In this document: positions 11,733-22,925 of the stretch, piece by piece
Layout: each line of letters opens with the position of its first letter
How positions within the stretch are numbered: the stretch's first letter is position 1
Assembly: GCA_963680875.1 (NCBI GenBank)
Contig: OY804579.1
Location: 53,086,036-53,150,035, forward strand
DNA: 64,000 nucleotides
DNA from: Bathymodiolus brooksi
Lineage: Eukaryota; Mollusca; Bivalvia; Mytilida; Modiolidae
Reading direction: 5' to 3'
Position numbers and translations under genes: made by a program
The notes under the pieces: generated by a model
The model's input: only the letters and a program-made list of their open reading frames with translations
What the model was told of the DNA's origin: nothing
The model's database searches: none

Positions 11733-11857
11733 ATGCTCACATGATCGATTGGTTCATGCAAGCTATTATCATCACTTGGCGTCTGTTATCTGTCATCCAT
11801 TCATAAACTTTCATACTTTTCACATCTCTAAAATCACTGGGTCAATTTTATCTAGGG
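11733..11857 (+). repeat. 5' part of an AGCTCACCTG-type element
   Basis: TGCTCACATGATCGATTGG is followed by CATCACTTGGCGTCTG and CACATCTCTAAAATCACTGG. It is cut by the SINE at 11858 and seems to resume after 12131 with AAGAAGGGTCC. Confidence 0.55.
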
Positions 11858-12131
11858 GCTCAGGTGGCTCAATGAGTTAGGTAGTTAGATTACCTAACAA
11901 CTCGTACAAGCCTATCACCAATATAGGGTGGGTTCGCACCCGGCTTTGTAAATTACAAAAAAGGGTGCACTTGATTCGCAAGTGATAAAGTTTACCAGTT
12001 GCTTGCCCATGGTCGGTGGTTCTCTTCGGGTACTCTGGCTTCTTCCACCACTAAAACTGGTTGCCATGATATAGCTGAAATATTGCTGAAGGTGGCATTA
12101 AACACCAAAAATCAATCAATCAATCAATTTT
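11858..12131 (+). repeat. SINE with a different tRNA-like head but the SINE-A core, (AATC)n tail
   Basis: The head GGGGCTCAGGTGGCTCAATG has an A-box-like motif and GGTGGGTTCGCACCC a B-box-like motif. The core then matches SINE-A: AGTGATAAAGTTTACCAG, CTTCCACCACTAAAACTGG, ATATAGCTGAAATATTGC, GGTGGCATTAAACACC. The tail is a short run of AATC. It lies inside the repeat that starts at 11733. Confidence 0.7.
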
Positions 12132-12159
12132 AACTAATTTTTTCAAGAAGGGTCCTTTT

Positions 12160-13843
12160 TAGTTCACCTGGACCAAAGGTCCATGGGAACTATTGCCATC
12201 ACTTGGTGGTCCATCGTCTGTAAACTTTTCACATTTCAAGCTTCTTCTCCGAAACCACTGGGCCAATTGGAACCAAACTTAGCAGGAATGTTCCTTGGAT
12301 GGTCCTCTACAAAGTTTCTGTTTTTCGTTCCAGTCGGATATTCAACATGGCTGCCAGGGCCAATAATATGCTCTGATTGGCTGAAATTTCAAAGATCCTC
12401 TTCTCTGAAACTAATGAACTGACTGAACCCAAACTGTAAATGAATGATCATTGGAATGTCCTTTACTAAGTTTCCGTTTTTTATGTGAATCGGAAATCCA
12501 AGATGGCCACCACCGCAGGACATAGATTAACTAGACAGGAATGTTCATTGGATGGTCCTCTACAAAGTTTAGGTTTTTGTTCCGATATAAAATGGAAGAT
12601 GGCGGCTACAGTAGGACTTAGTTTAACATTGGACCTTATGGGAAAAGTGTCTCAAAACACTTCCTCTCTGAAACCACTTGGACAATTTAAACCAAACTGC
12701 CCAGGAATGATCATTGGAAGGTCCTCTACAAAATGTAGGTTTTCTATGCCGATCAGAAATCCAAGATGGCCACCACTGCAGGAAATAGATTAACATTGGA
12801 CCCTATTGGAAAATGTTCAAATGCCTTTTTCTCAGAAACTACAAATATGATTAAAGCCAAACTGTACCTGAATGTTCATTGGATGGTCCTCTACAAACTT
12901 TAGGTTTTTTGTTCCGATATGAAATTCAAAATGGCGGCTACGGCAGGACTTAGTTTAACATTGGACCCTATGGGAAAAATGTTTCAAAACACCTCTCTGA
13001 AACCACTTGGACAATTGAAACCAAGCTGCCCAGGAATAATCATTTGAAGGTCCTCTAAAAAGTTTGGGTTTTTTATGCTAATCCGAAATCCAAGATGGCT
13101 GCCACCGCAGGACATAGATTAACATTGAACCCTATGGGAAAATGTTCAAATATGAATATAATGAGATATGGGGTAGATGTCAATGAGACAACAACCCCAA
13201 AGTCAAACTATCAGAAATGCCTTCTTCTCAGAAGCTATAAATCAGACTCAATCCAAACTACACAGGAATGTTCACTGGATAGTCCTCTACAAAGTTTGGG
13301 TTTTTTGTTCTGATATGAAATCCAAGATGGTGGCTACGGCAGGACTTAGTTTAACATTGGACCTTATGGGAAAAATGTTTCAAAACGCATATCTGATTGA
13401 AGCCTGACTACAGGAATGTTCATTGGATGGTCCTCTACAAAGTTTAGATTTTTTGTTCTGATATAAAATTCAAGATGGCAGCTATGGCAGAACTTAGTTT
13501 AACATTGGACCTTATGGGAAAATATTTTAAAACACTTCTTTACTGAAACCACTTGGACAATTGAAACCAAACTTTTCAGGAATGTTCATTTGATGGGCCT
13601 CTACAAATTTAGTTTTTTTTATGCTGATTGGAAATCCAAGCTAGCCACCATCTCAAGTCATAGATTTATGGGGTACCCAGTTGGAAATCAATCATTGGAA
13701 GGTCCTTTACAAACTTTGTGTTTTTTATGTTGATCGGAATTATAAAGTGACTACCACTGTGGGACATAGTTTTTACATAGGACCAATTGGTTCTTTTTAT
13801 AACCAGGTGAACGATACAGGTTCTTGAGAGCCTCTGGTTTAAA
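12160..13843 (+). repeat. AGCTCACCTG-type element expanded by ~9 internal tandem units
   Basis: The left end TAGTTCACCTGGACCAAAGG and right end AACCAGGTGAACGATACAGG are those of the dispersed element at 833. The interior is amplified: GGATGGTCCTCTACAAAG-like words occur near 12298, 12553, 12717, 12881, 13046, 13279, 13424, 13594 and 13698, giving units of roughly 165 bp that also carry AAATCCAAGATGGC and CATTGGACCCTATGG. Open frames inside (12183, 12485, 13095, 13177) are repeat-derived and share no protein domain. Confidence 0.8.
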
Positions 13844-13849
13844 ATTGTT

Positions 13850-14042
13850 CAAATATGACCACTGTTACTAAAAATAGAAATATCTACTTTCAACATCTCT
13901 AAAATCTCTGGAACGAATTTTACCAAACTTGGTTAGAAGGGTCCTTGGATGGTATTTTCAAACCTGTCTTGACAGCCCCGCCATCCATCAAATTCGGCCA
14001 CCGTCACAAACAAATAAAATTGGCTTGAAATGGTCATTACTT
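13850..14042 (+). repeat. Diverged fragment of the AGCTCACCTG-type element
   Basis: CATCTCTAAAATCTCTGG, TTTTACCAAACTTGG, AGAAGGGTCCTTGGATGG and GACAGCCCCGCCATCC match interior words of the other copies. Both termini are missing. Confidence 0.5.
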
Positions 14043-14050
14043 CTACATTT

Positions 14051-14428
14051 TTAGCTCACCTGATCCAGAAGGGTCAGGTTTGCTATTGCCATCACTTGGT
14101 GTCCATGTTTATTAACTATTCCCAAGAAGTACTGATTGGATTGAAACCAAACTTGACTGAAATATTCCTTACAAGGCCCTGATAACTGTTTTAACTTTAT
14201 TTGGTACCAGTTAACAAGCAAACACAGCTAACAAGTTTATGATTGGTTGAATATTTCAAAGTTGGTAATTTTAAGGGAGATCTGAAATCCAAGATGGCTG
14301 TTGCCACAGGACTTAATTTTTAACATAGGATTTTATGAGAAATGTATAAAAGCTTTTCGGAGAAACTGCAAAAATGATTTAGCCAAAGCTGTAAAGTTGG
14401 AATTTTTCTATTTGGATCAGAGTGTTGA
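14051..14428 (+). repeat. AGCTCACCTG-type element, 3' end lost
   Basis: It starts AGCTCACCTGATCCAGAAGG with TGCCATCACTTGGTGTCC and keeps AAATCCAAGATGGCTG. No CAGGTGAGC end is seen before the SINE at 14431. Confidence 0.55.
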
Positions 14429-14430
14429 TT

Positions 14431-15659
14431 GGGCCGTCGTGAGGGTTACACTAATGAGACCTGAAAATTGACCTGAAATTGACCTGAAAAGATATGATCG
14501 TCTATATATTTTTTACTACTCGATAGAATTGATTCAAATTTAGGTCAGTTTGAGATATGACTATATACTTTATAATTAAAAAAATAAAATAAAAAAATAT
14601 TGTGTATTAGTGGAGATATCTTGACCTGAAGGACTCCGAATCGCGCGATTGCATGACATGAAAATGGAAAGAAGCACCATAGTTGGCGATATTTTTTTTA
14701 TTACTGGACATAATTGATTCAAATTTTGGTCAGTTTGATATATGCATATATATTTTATAACTAATTAAATATTTTGGAAAAATAATATGTCTATATAAGG
14801 CTATATCTTTTTTTTTATAATGGACAGAATTGACCCAAGTTTTGGAATGCTTGAGGTATGAAATTAAACTTTATAAGATAAAAAAATAAGGTAACACGAA
14901 TCTGTATTGAGAGAGATACGTTGACCTGAACAGCTCCTATTCAAATGACCTGAAACTGACATGGTATATATATATATATAGTGTTTGGTTTTTGTTAATA
15001 TCTTATAAGATTCGATTGAAAAGTTGTATTTTTCAGGTGTAATCCCTATTTGATGAAAATCTGAGAAAATAAAGGTATAATTTCGTTTTTATACGATGGC
15101 CTAACATAAATAGTGTTTTCTTTTTCGTTTTATGTCTCAGGTCATGCAATCGCGCGATTCGTAGTCCTTCGGGTCAAGATATCTCCACTAATACACAATA
15201 TTAAAAGAAATATATATATTATTTGTAAAGTATATACTCATATCTCAAACTGACCAAAATTTGAATCAATTCTGTCCAGTAATAAAAAAAATATCACCAA
15301 TTATAGTGCTTCTTTCCATTATTCAAGTCATGCAATCGCGCGATTCGTAGTCCTTCAGGTCAAGATATCTCCACTAATACACAATATTTTTGTTTATTTT
15401 TTTCATTTTTTTGTAAAATATATACTCTCAAACTGAACAAAATTTGAATCGATTCTATCGAGTAGTAAAAAAGATATAGACGATCATATCCTTTCAGGTC
15501 ATTAGTGTAATCCCCGTCGTGATCGTATGGTAGTTTGATTTACAACTACCTTGTGCAATCAGTGCCAATCACCACTTGTGAGTTCGAACCCCGTTCATGG
15601 GGATACTCAATACAACATTATGAGATAACAGTTTGTGACATTAAACACCACAATCCTAA
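14431..15659 (+). repeat. SINE-A interrupted by the 14443-15514 element
   Basis: The head GGGCCGTCGTGA stops at 14442 and resumes CGTCGTGATCGTATGGTAG at 15515, followed by TTACAACTACC, GAGTTCGAACCCC and ATACAACATTATGAG. The central core is shortened before GACATTAAACACCAC. Confidence 0.8.
14443..15514. mobile_element. 1,072-bp inverted-repeat DNA element with 8-bp target duplication CGTCGTGA
   Basis: The ends are GGGTTACACTAATGA and TCATTAGTGTAATCCC. The flanks 14435-14442 and 15515-15522 both read CGTCGTGA, and removing the insert restores the head of a SINE-A. The interior is two long inverted arms built of repeated blocks: GACCTGAA near the ends, GTGTATTAGTGGAGATATC, GAATCGCGCGATTGCATGAC and their reverse complements. 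No transposase is encoded. The 8-bp duplication fits hAT-like mobilisation, but the termini are not the usual CAGGG type, so the superfamily is open. A second partial copy is at 18283-18666. Confidence 0.8.
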
Positions 15660-15660
15660 T

Positions 15661-16269
15661 TCAAGAATATCTGTCACAGATCACAGTTGATATGTTCCAT
15701 TATTTGTCGTCTTCAAATCCTGCTCTTTCGTCGCTCCCGACTTAAAACTGGATTTTTAACAGGAATAAGATGACGAGCCATCAGTAGAACAAACAACTGA
15801 GTTCATCCACGTTTTTAGTGGGGTTCCTGTTGCTCAGTCTTTAGTTTCCCGTGTAGCGTTTTGTTGACCATTATTGGTTTTTTCGTCTCTTTGTTTTGGT
15901 CATTATATTGTCTATCCTTCGATTTACAGATTCCGCTTACCAGTGAAAACTATCTAAACCGAACCTTGGGATCATCATATGTGTTCGGTTTATACAGGTT
16001 AAATTATTAATCCTAATACACAGTCAGATTGAGTGCTTGGTTTAGGCAGGTTTTTCAGTACTAGTATTAGATTTCTGTCTAGATATGAATTATTTGTCTA
16101 TTATACATTGCCTCCAATCCTCAATTAACGTACCAGTTTGGTTGCAATGAATTTTGTAATTTCAAAGAAACTTTTTGTACATTTGCAGAGGACCGTCCCC
16201 TTTAAAGTTAATTATGCAGTGGCTGCCATAAAAAACTTCAAAAACAACAATTTGGTGGATAAACATGTC
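15661..16269. other. Non-coding stretch with a degraded Tc1/mariner-like MITE
   Basis: Around 15940-16060, CCAGTGAAAACTATCTAAACC, CCGAACC, GTTCGGTTTATACAGG and GGCAGGTTTTTCAGTA resemble the MITE at 11430. The remainder shows no feature. The open frame at 16138-16473 runs into the inverted SINE-B that follows. Confidence 0.45.
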
Positions 16270-16472
16270 GCTCCACTGGGGCATATTATTCCGATTCTGA
16301 GCCAACCAGCCTTTACATTTACTCCTTATTGCAGTGTGCTTGGAGGAGAAGCAACACATACCAATTGCATTGTCTTTGGTTTGACACGACTAGGGCACGA
16401 ACCCACCATCTACAGCATTCGATACGAGAACGCTAGTCATGCCACTGATGCGGATTGTTCAAATTGCTATTA
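16270..16472 (-). repeat. SINE-B copy, inverted
   Basis: Read on the minus strand it has GCATGACTAGCGTTCTCG, the B-box-like GGTGGGTTCGTGCCC, AGTCGTGTCAAACCAAAGAC and GGTATGTGTTGCTTCTCC...AAGCACACTGC, the words of the SINE-B at 33566. Confidence 0.6.
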
Positions 16473-16585
16473 AACACCCATAACCTATCCAAAGAAAATG
16501 ATGTGTTGATATCGTCATAAAGTAGATAGAAATGTTCCCCAAAAAAGTAAGCATTGTCAGGTGTCCATTCTTCTTCTTCAATAGA

Positions 16586-16817
16586 GGTTGGTTTATGGTG
16601 TTCATCAATAGTTCAGTTATATCGTGGCGGTCAGTTAATTTTGGTGGAGGAAACCGGAGAAAACCACCGCCATGTCGCAAGTCACTAACAAACTTTATCA
16701 CATAATGTTGGATCGATTTCACCTCGCCATGAACGGGGTTCGAACTCGCAACGTTAGTGGTAATAGGCACTGATTGCACAGATAGTTGTAAATCCAACGA
16801 CCAACGACGACCCAGAT
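16586..16817 (-). repeat. Near full-length SINE-A, inverted
   Basis: On the minus strand GTCGTCGTTGG, TTGGATTTACAACTATC, GAGTTCGAACCCCGTTCATGG, ATACAACATTATGTG-like and TTTCCTCCACCAAAATTAAC are present, ending in the GTGGTGTT-type tail. It overlaps the start of LINE-derived sequence at 16838. Confidence 0.8.
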
Positions 16818-16837
16818 AAACTACAACATGTATCCCA

Positions 16838-17530
16838 TCAAAACTTAACAAAGAAGTAATTGCCACATAAATCACCAAGGACTCTACCATTTAACATTCT
16901 AATCTGATTAGAAATACAAAAATCAATAAGTTCCTTTCCCCGTGTGTCTAAAGTGGTATCTTTACTCTTACGGCATCGGATTTGCTTATCAACAGTATAG
17001 TTGTTAAAAAGGGGTGTATGTGAGTTATCATCGTCTATGATAAAGTCATCAGAACTTGAGACCCTGGCATTGAAATCACCACATAAAAGGATATTACCAT
17101 ATTTCTTGTATTCAACAGTTTCGTTTTCTATGCATTCCAGAATATCATGGTTGAGCTCCTGGGTATATGATGATGTCATAGGTGGGTTATAAACCAAACA
17201 AATATATAGGTCTTTCAAAAATCCAAAGAAGGATTTTTCTAATTTTATCCACTGAAAATCAGGGTTTGTATTTTTTTGAATTTTTACATGTGGTCTTATA
17301 TGAGACTTAGTTAATATAGCTAACCCTCCAAAATAGCGGTTATTGGGTCTACAAATAGGCCTACATATTTGATAAAAATAAAATGTTCCCACTCTGTGAA
17401 TATTGGATTCATAACCAATATGTGTTACAGCTAAAAACACAATGTCATACTTGTTAATTTTGTTGATAAAAAAGAGATCCTCTAATTTACTGCCCTCTTT
17501 GTTTTTCAGACCTCCCTACATTTAAAAAAC
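16838..17530 (-). pseudogene. LINE fragment: AP-endonuclease part of a non-LTR retrotransposon
   Basis: The minus-strand frame (open 17440 to 16838 and readable back to about 17530) shows apurinic-endonuclease features. These are GGLKNKEGSKLEDLFF at the start, then IVFLAVTHIG (target-recognition strand, with Val where Glu is usual), a central strand GGLAIL, and the catalytic-type GDFNARV. It stops before the SDH motif and has no reverse transcriptase, so it is a 5' piece of a dead element. The SINE-A at 16586 adjoins its 3' side. Clade not assigned. Confidence 0.7.
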
Positions 17531-18282
17531 ACATTTTTAAGGAGGTTGATGAGTGTAATGGGACCATTACTAATTTTCATAAAGTACTACTGATCTTGGT
17601 TATTTTTGGGATAAAAGAGTGCTACTTTTCTGATTGCACAAACAAACAACAAAAAAAAAGAACCCCCCCCTAAAAAAAAAACCAAAAACAACAACAAAAA
17701 ACCCCCCACACTATTGTAGGAAGAGAAAAGTGGTTATTATACTTCCAAGTGTAGATTAAAAGGAAAATACAAGGAATATTATTTACACTGTTCTATAATA
17801 ACCCCACTATTAAAAAATAAAGGAGGGTTGAAAAATCAGTTAATACTTTTGCTGATTAAAACAGTGGTATTTTGGTTTTATGTAACCAGTTAAGTTATTG
17901 GTAGTTTTAAAAATTTTTTGGTGATATCCTGGTATTGGCTAACAGACATTGTGTACTGGATTAAAGGTTAATAACTATATGCACATTCTATTTGAATTTG
18001 AATAAAAAAAATGAGATACATGTACCATTGATAACATATTACATGGTGATGATTGTACAGTGTATTGTTTTGTTGTAACATATTTTATATGCATATATAA
18101 ATTATATATGCAAGTATAGTCCATTATGTCATGTTTATCTAAAACGGCACGTCCAATTCCTCTGCCAATTCTGTTTCGGGATCGGCTTCTTTGTCTTCTT
18201 ATCGGTAATGGAATATTCAGAATGTGATGTACAGTTTTCTTTATGTTCATTGCTAAGAGTGATACACCTTATATATACCATG
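17531..18282. other. Low-complexity and AT-rich stretch
   Basis: A/C-rich runs at 17640-17710 and AT-rich DNA follow. No gene was recognised. CACGTCCAATTCCTCTGCC near 18147 begins a short more complex patch without a domain. Confidence 0.45.
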
Positions 18283-18666
18283 TCAGTTTCAGGTTATTTG
18301 AATAGGAGCTGTTCAGGTCAACGTATCTCTCTTAATACAGATTCATGTTAACTTATTTTTTTTATTTTATAAAGTTTAATTACATACCTCAAGCATTCCA
18401 AAACTTGGGTCAATTCTGTCCATTATAAAAAAAAAAGATATAGCCTTATATAGACCTGTTCTTTTAATTTTCAAGTCACGCAATTCTGAGTCCTTCAGGT
18501 CAAGATATCTCCACTAATACACAATATGTTTTTATTTTATTTTTTCATTATAAAGTATATAGTCATATCTCAAACTGACCTAAATATGAATCAATTCTAT
18601 CGAGTAGTAAAAAAAATATAGACGATCATATCCTTTCAGGTCAATTTTCAGGTCATTAGTGTAACC
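18283..18666 (-). mobile_element. Partial copy of the 14443-15514 element
   Basis: It shares AGGAGCTGTTCAGGTCAACG, TTCAGGTCAAGATATCTCC, CTATCGAGTAGTAAAAAA and the terminus CAGGTCATTAGTGTAACCCC. Only one arm plus part of the centre is present, so this is a one-ended deletion copy. Confidence 0.7.
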
Positions 18667-18915
18667 CCTCCAAGAGTTGTCGGTCCTTTAAGACAAAATT
18701 TGTAAACAAGATAAAAGTCATACAGCAAAAAGTTGAATTAAGTAATTAATTTAATTTGTCATTGGAAAACGATGTTAAATATGTATATACACCGTCTTTT
18801 TACACAATTTACACACACAAGGCCACACACCAAATGACGAACAAACGTAAGAAGATTGAATTGCGTTCTAATCACGGTTCGGATAGTGACATTACTATAC
18901 TCTATAGTATTAATG

Positions 18916-19053
18916 TATGACCTTTTTCATATTGGCCCTGTTACATGCCCGAGGTATTAATAATGGCCGAGGATGGCTGTAATGGCCCGAGGCAACGCCG
19001 AGGTCCATTATTGATACCAAGGGCATGTAACAGGGCCAATATGAAAAAGGCCA
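18916..19053. repeat. Palindrome with ~55-bp arms
   Basis: CCTTTTTCATATTGGCCCTG followed by TTACATGCCC and TAATAATGGCCGAGG is mirrored by CCATTATTGATACC, GGGCATGTAACAGGGCC and AATATGAAAAAGGCC. The centre is GC-rich (GGCCCGAGGCAACG). It could extrude as a cruciform or be a foldback MITE. No target duplication was identified. Confidence 0.75.
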
Positions 19054-20128
19054 TATATTGATACTTTTATTATCCAACTTTAACAGAGAATACAGTGTAG
19101 GTACATTTGATGAACAAAAACAGTAACACCGGAAGGTTAAATGAAAAAAACATATATATTGGAAGGAAATATTGAATCCTCTCCTGTTCCTGAAATAGAA
19201 AGAAAACATTGTCCATTTATCGTTTATACATGTATAATTCTTATATGATTTACATAATTAGAAATCCTATACTCTGATTGGGTATAAGCGCTTATGGAGG
19301 CAGGGTTTTTGTCAATTTATTTTTCGAGAGACGATGTTCACCGGACTACTTTTTTCGTAATGTAAACAAAATGCTGGCTTGGATTCCCGATAATAAAAAA
19401 AGATAAAAGAAACAATGTTTATTGTTAATAATCGACAATTATTGTTAGATATGAAATAAAAAAAAATGGCAATGAAAAAAAAAGCTTGTATTGTTGACAT
19501 AAAAAAAAATTCCGGAAAAAATACTTAAGACAACCATCTATCGACTTTGACTTTTGTAATATATCGTCATCCTGTGACGTTGTTTACAAGGGACGCTGAT
19601 TGACACAAGCTGGTTACTGATTTATTTTACGATTTTGTGAGCATTTTACTTGTTTGAGTAGCTAAATGCAAAATGCCATCAAATTGGAAAATATCAGTAA
19701 CTTAATTACACCACCGTCTAGTTATCAATGTAGGCACAAGGTTAGTGCATTTTGTTATTCATGGCCGACACAGTCACACACATCAATGGAATGTATGTTT
19801 GCGTTCTGGGGATCCCCAAAGGTAAATTTTCAATACAAATGGAAAAAAAATACTTAGTTTTTAAATTCGTAATGACTGGCTGTGATTTCGTAATGACCGG
19901 CTGTAGGAATTTCCGGTTCATAATGACTGGCTGTAGAAATTTCCGGTTCATAAAGGATGGTCATTTCTATTCATATTGTAGTAAGTTGGTTAATAATCGT
20001 AAATAATAAATAAAAAAAGTTTTATTTAAAGTCGATATATATCTATTATCATAGCATACATAAAACACAAGCTATACAGAGCTTTTCAAATCGACTACTT
20101 AGTGTAGGCTGTACGACTAGTCCAGCCT
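19054..20128. other. AT-rich stretch with a short tandem repeat
   Basis: At 19868-19950 a ~33-bp unit with ATGACTGGCTGTAG and AATTTCCGGTTCATAA recurs about three times. The small open frames over it are repeat-derived. No gene was recognised. Confidence 0.45.
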
Positions 20129-21141
20129 CAGGAGCGTAGCTACCGTAAAGCACTTTAGGCACATAATTTTGTCCCCAAACTTTTTTTATTGATGAAAAAT
20201 GACAAACAACACATTACATATTTTAATTATGTCTGTGTTATGTGTATTGTACTGATAACAAGCTTCCACAAGTTGAAAGATAAACATTTGCAATGAGTAC
20301 TGTGACCTTAACTAACTCTTTGAAATTGACAGTTCATTTTATTTTCAAAGGCTTTGTCTTGACATAAAATTAAACACAATTTGTTTTTCACACGCTTTTT
20401 AACATCTGAATATAGAAATGAATTGATACATTTACTAGTTTGTCATTGACCGTCAAAAGAACTGTTGTCTGGCTATTGGCTTGCAGTATAAACATGTCTG
20501 ACTCTAAGTCTAAACTTAAAGTTAGAACTTTGGATGAAATGTTTAAAAAGATAAGCGAATCTTCAGAAAATGATCCTGAACAGTTAGCACATACAAGTGA
20601 AAACAGTCCAGCACTTAGCTTATCCGAGACTGCTAGCGAACCAGTTGAATCTGAATCAAGTCAGACAGGAGCAACCAAATCGGACATGGAGCCTTCCGTT
20701 TCAACCACCGATACTCAACAGAATATTGAACCTCCATACCCTGACATTGCCAAATTAACCCTAATGGATGACACAGTAAAACGAAAACTTTTGTCTTCAA
20801 GTGGAACGACTCTCATATATTAATGAAATACTTTGAACTTACTAGTAGCTTACGTGTAGCTACTCCATTAAGGGTATACGTAACATTCAGTCAAAAGTTC
20901 TCATATTCATCAAAAATATATTAACAACTTCGATATTTATGTATTGTTTCCATGATAAAATAAGAATATATTTCATGTCTTTTATTGTTTAGATTTCACC
21001 ATTTGGACATCTATTTACGCTTAAAATCATTTTCTGTTGGGGGGCTTTGCCCCCCTGGACCTGCTGGGGGCCTTAAGAGGCCCCCAAACCCCTCGCCGCA
21101 AGTTGTGCCTACATTTCATTTTATACCTAGCTACGCCCCTG
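20129..21141 (+). mobile_element. Deleted hAT-type element (CAGG.GCGTAGCTA termini)
   Basis: The left end CAGGAGCGTAGCTACCG and right end TAGCTACGCCCCTG form hAT-style inverted termini. Near the right end is GGGGGCTTTGCCCCCCTGG with CTGCTGGGGGCC, a stem-rich block often seen in hAT-derived repeats. The interior holds one open frame (20440-20823) instead of a complete transposase. An 8-bp target duplication is not visible (TCCAGCCT versus ACTACAAT), so one flank may have changed. Confidence 0.6.
20440..20823 (+). pseudogene. N-terminal remnant of a hAT-family transposase
   Basis: The 127-aa frame has a second, better-placed Met at residue 19, giving MSDSKSKLKVRTLDEMFKK, a basic Leu/Phe start common in TTF/ZMYM-type hAT transposases. 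A Ser/Glu-rich linker and PPYPDIAKLTL follow. No zinc finger, RNase-H-like core or dimerisation region follows, because the element end comes 300 bp later. It is read as the leftover of an internally deleted transposon, not a host gene. The assignment rests on the hAT-like termini around it more than on the peptide. Confidence 0.45.
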
Positions 21142-21640
21142 ACTACAATGTCAATGTGCAGTATTCCAGCAAACTTCCTTTATCAGTTATGGCTTTAGAG
21201 CTAAATGTGATTGTAGTAAAATTGGCATTGGAACAAGCCCTTGTCTCAAAATGATAACTTTTTTTATTTCAAGTTTGAATTGTTAGTAATTGCATGTATA
21301 CTTGTTTACCTATCCAGAAGTTCCCTCCTTTGTCAGGAGAACCGAACTCCTCTACAGAGATCCTCGTATAATTATAAAATCCATCAATATCACATTATTT
21401 CCACATTTATATACAAGTTTAAAATACTACAGCTTTTAAAACACTAAAACTGTTCTATACAACAGACACTGTACACGGAGGTGTCCCATATAAAATTTAT
21501 AGCTGCTCCTCCTGGAGTGTATGAACCACCCACACAACAACATAAAAGATAAAAATTAAAAGTTAAAAGCTTATACTATGTATACATATAATTACGCACT
21601 GTCTCCTGATATTATCCAATATGGTCATTCCTTTTTTAAC
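21142..21640. other. Non-coding; probably the 3' untranslated part of the minus-strand LINE that follows
   Basis: No domain in any frame. CAGGAGAACCGAACTCCTC forms a short inverted repeat near 21335. Confidence 0.4.
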
Positions 21641-21806
21641 TGGGTTGATCGGGAGTAAAATAGCCTATGACAAAGTCCTCTTGATATCGATTCTAAGCGT
21701 ATTTGCAATTTCTTGTGCAGAAATGCAAATTTTGTAGTCAATTATAATTTGACATAAATTCTCCTCATTCTTTAGGATATCATCTGATATATCTCTGTTT
21801 ACGTTA

Positions 21807-22925
21807 CTATAAATAGCATCCTGGATTGCTGTCAGGAATGGAGAACGTACATTGTACTTTCTGTAATGCAGAGCATCTTACTATAAAATGTAAAATATCC
21901 TCTATCTCCTTACTGCATAGCTGACATATTGGAGTTTTAGTATTGTTGGAAAATCTTGAAACTTGTTTTTGCAGAATTATGGTGCCAGTGGCTATCTTGG
22001 CCTTCATAGCGGCTAATGACACAGCATATGGTTCAGAACCACAGGATTTCGAGATATTATGTACTTTCCCATCTTTTGAGTTGTTGAAATAAATATATTT
22101 TAACGATGATTTTGTTTGCGCTTCTTCCTTTAATATGTTGGAATGATAACTATATACAGCTTTATTTACTAGCTGTTTCCATTGATATTTACCAGGCGGA
22201 GTATCAAGTAAGTCATACGCAGATGGTAAGCCATATAACTCAGCTAGCTCAACTACTTTCACGAACCAACTTCCGGACTGGTGATTTTGCATTGCCAATT
22301 GCCTTAAAGCCAGTTTCCTTTCCACCGAGTGTTCGTTTCGAATAATGCTTCCAAATAATTTCAAGATCCTCTTGTGAATTTCACTTTCAATGTCAATTTG
22401 GCCTAACAGTAGTAGTGCTGCAGCATTTGACGTTCGTTCAGGCAGATTCTGGATTTGTTTTAGCAGCTTTCTTTGATATAAAGATACATTTTTTATGTCC
22501 TCATTCATAAATTTGATGACATCCAGACCGTAAAGAAGACGTGGTATCACATAAATCTGTATCATATGGATGGCTATGTATGAGTTAACTCCATTTAAAC
22601 CATGTAGACCAGCTCCTATCAGAGAATATACAGTTCTCCTAGCTGTTACCATTCTCTTTTTAACTACCATTTTTGTTCCTGTATCTGATTGTTTATCTCT
22701 TTTAATTCCAAGATGAGTTGAGTTGGAAACTAGAGACATTGGTTTACCAGTTAAATACCAGGTGTTGCTGTCATTATCATTGAATACCAAAATAACTGAT
22801 TTCTGCTCGTTGATTTGGTATCTTAATTTATTTGAATGATGTGATTGGATGTCAAGCATTGTTAGAAGCTCATGAGGATCATTTGAGATAAGGGTTACGT
22901 CATCAGCTAGCGTTGGTATGCCACA
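21807..22925 (-). pseudogene. 3' half of a non-LTR retrotransposon (end of reverse transcriptase and C-terminal domain)
   Basis: On the minus strand the frame enters at the reverse transcriptase active site, seen as PTLADDVTLIS (catalytic Asp-Asp), continues through the thumb (STHLGIKRDKQ, IPRLLYGLDV) and ends with a Cys/His motif CQLCSKEIEDILHFIVRC, as in several animal LINE clades. The first ~50 residues of the open frame (22926-23078) come from unrelated flanking sequence, so the element is truncated at about 22925. No endonuclease and no upstream RT motifs are present, so it is a dead copy. Confidence 0.8.

Noticed and set aside
12183..13407. Several 70-100 codon frames on the plus strand
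   Set aside because: All lie in the tandemly amplified dispersed repeat and share its words in shifted frames.
16138..16473. 111-aa open frame as a gene
   Set aside because: Its C-terminal half is the inverted SINE-B and its N-terminal half has no domain or splice context.
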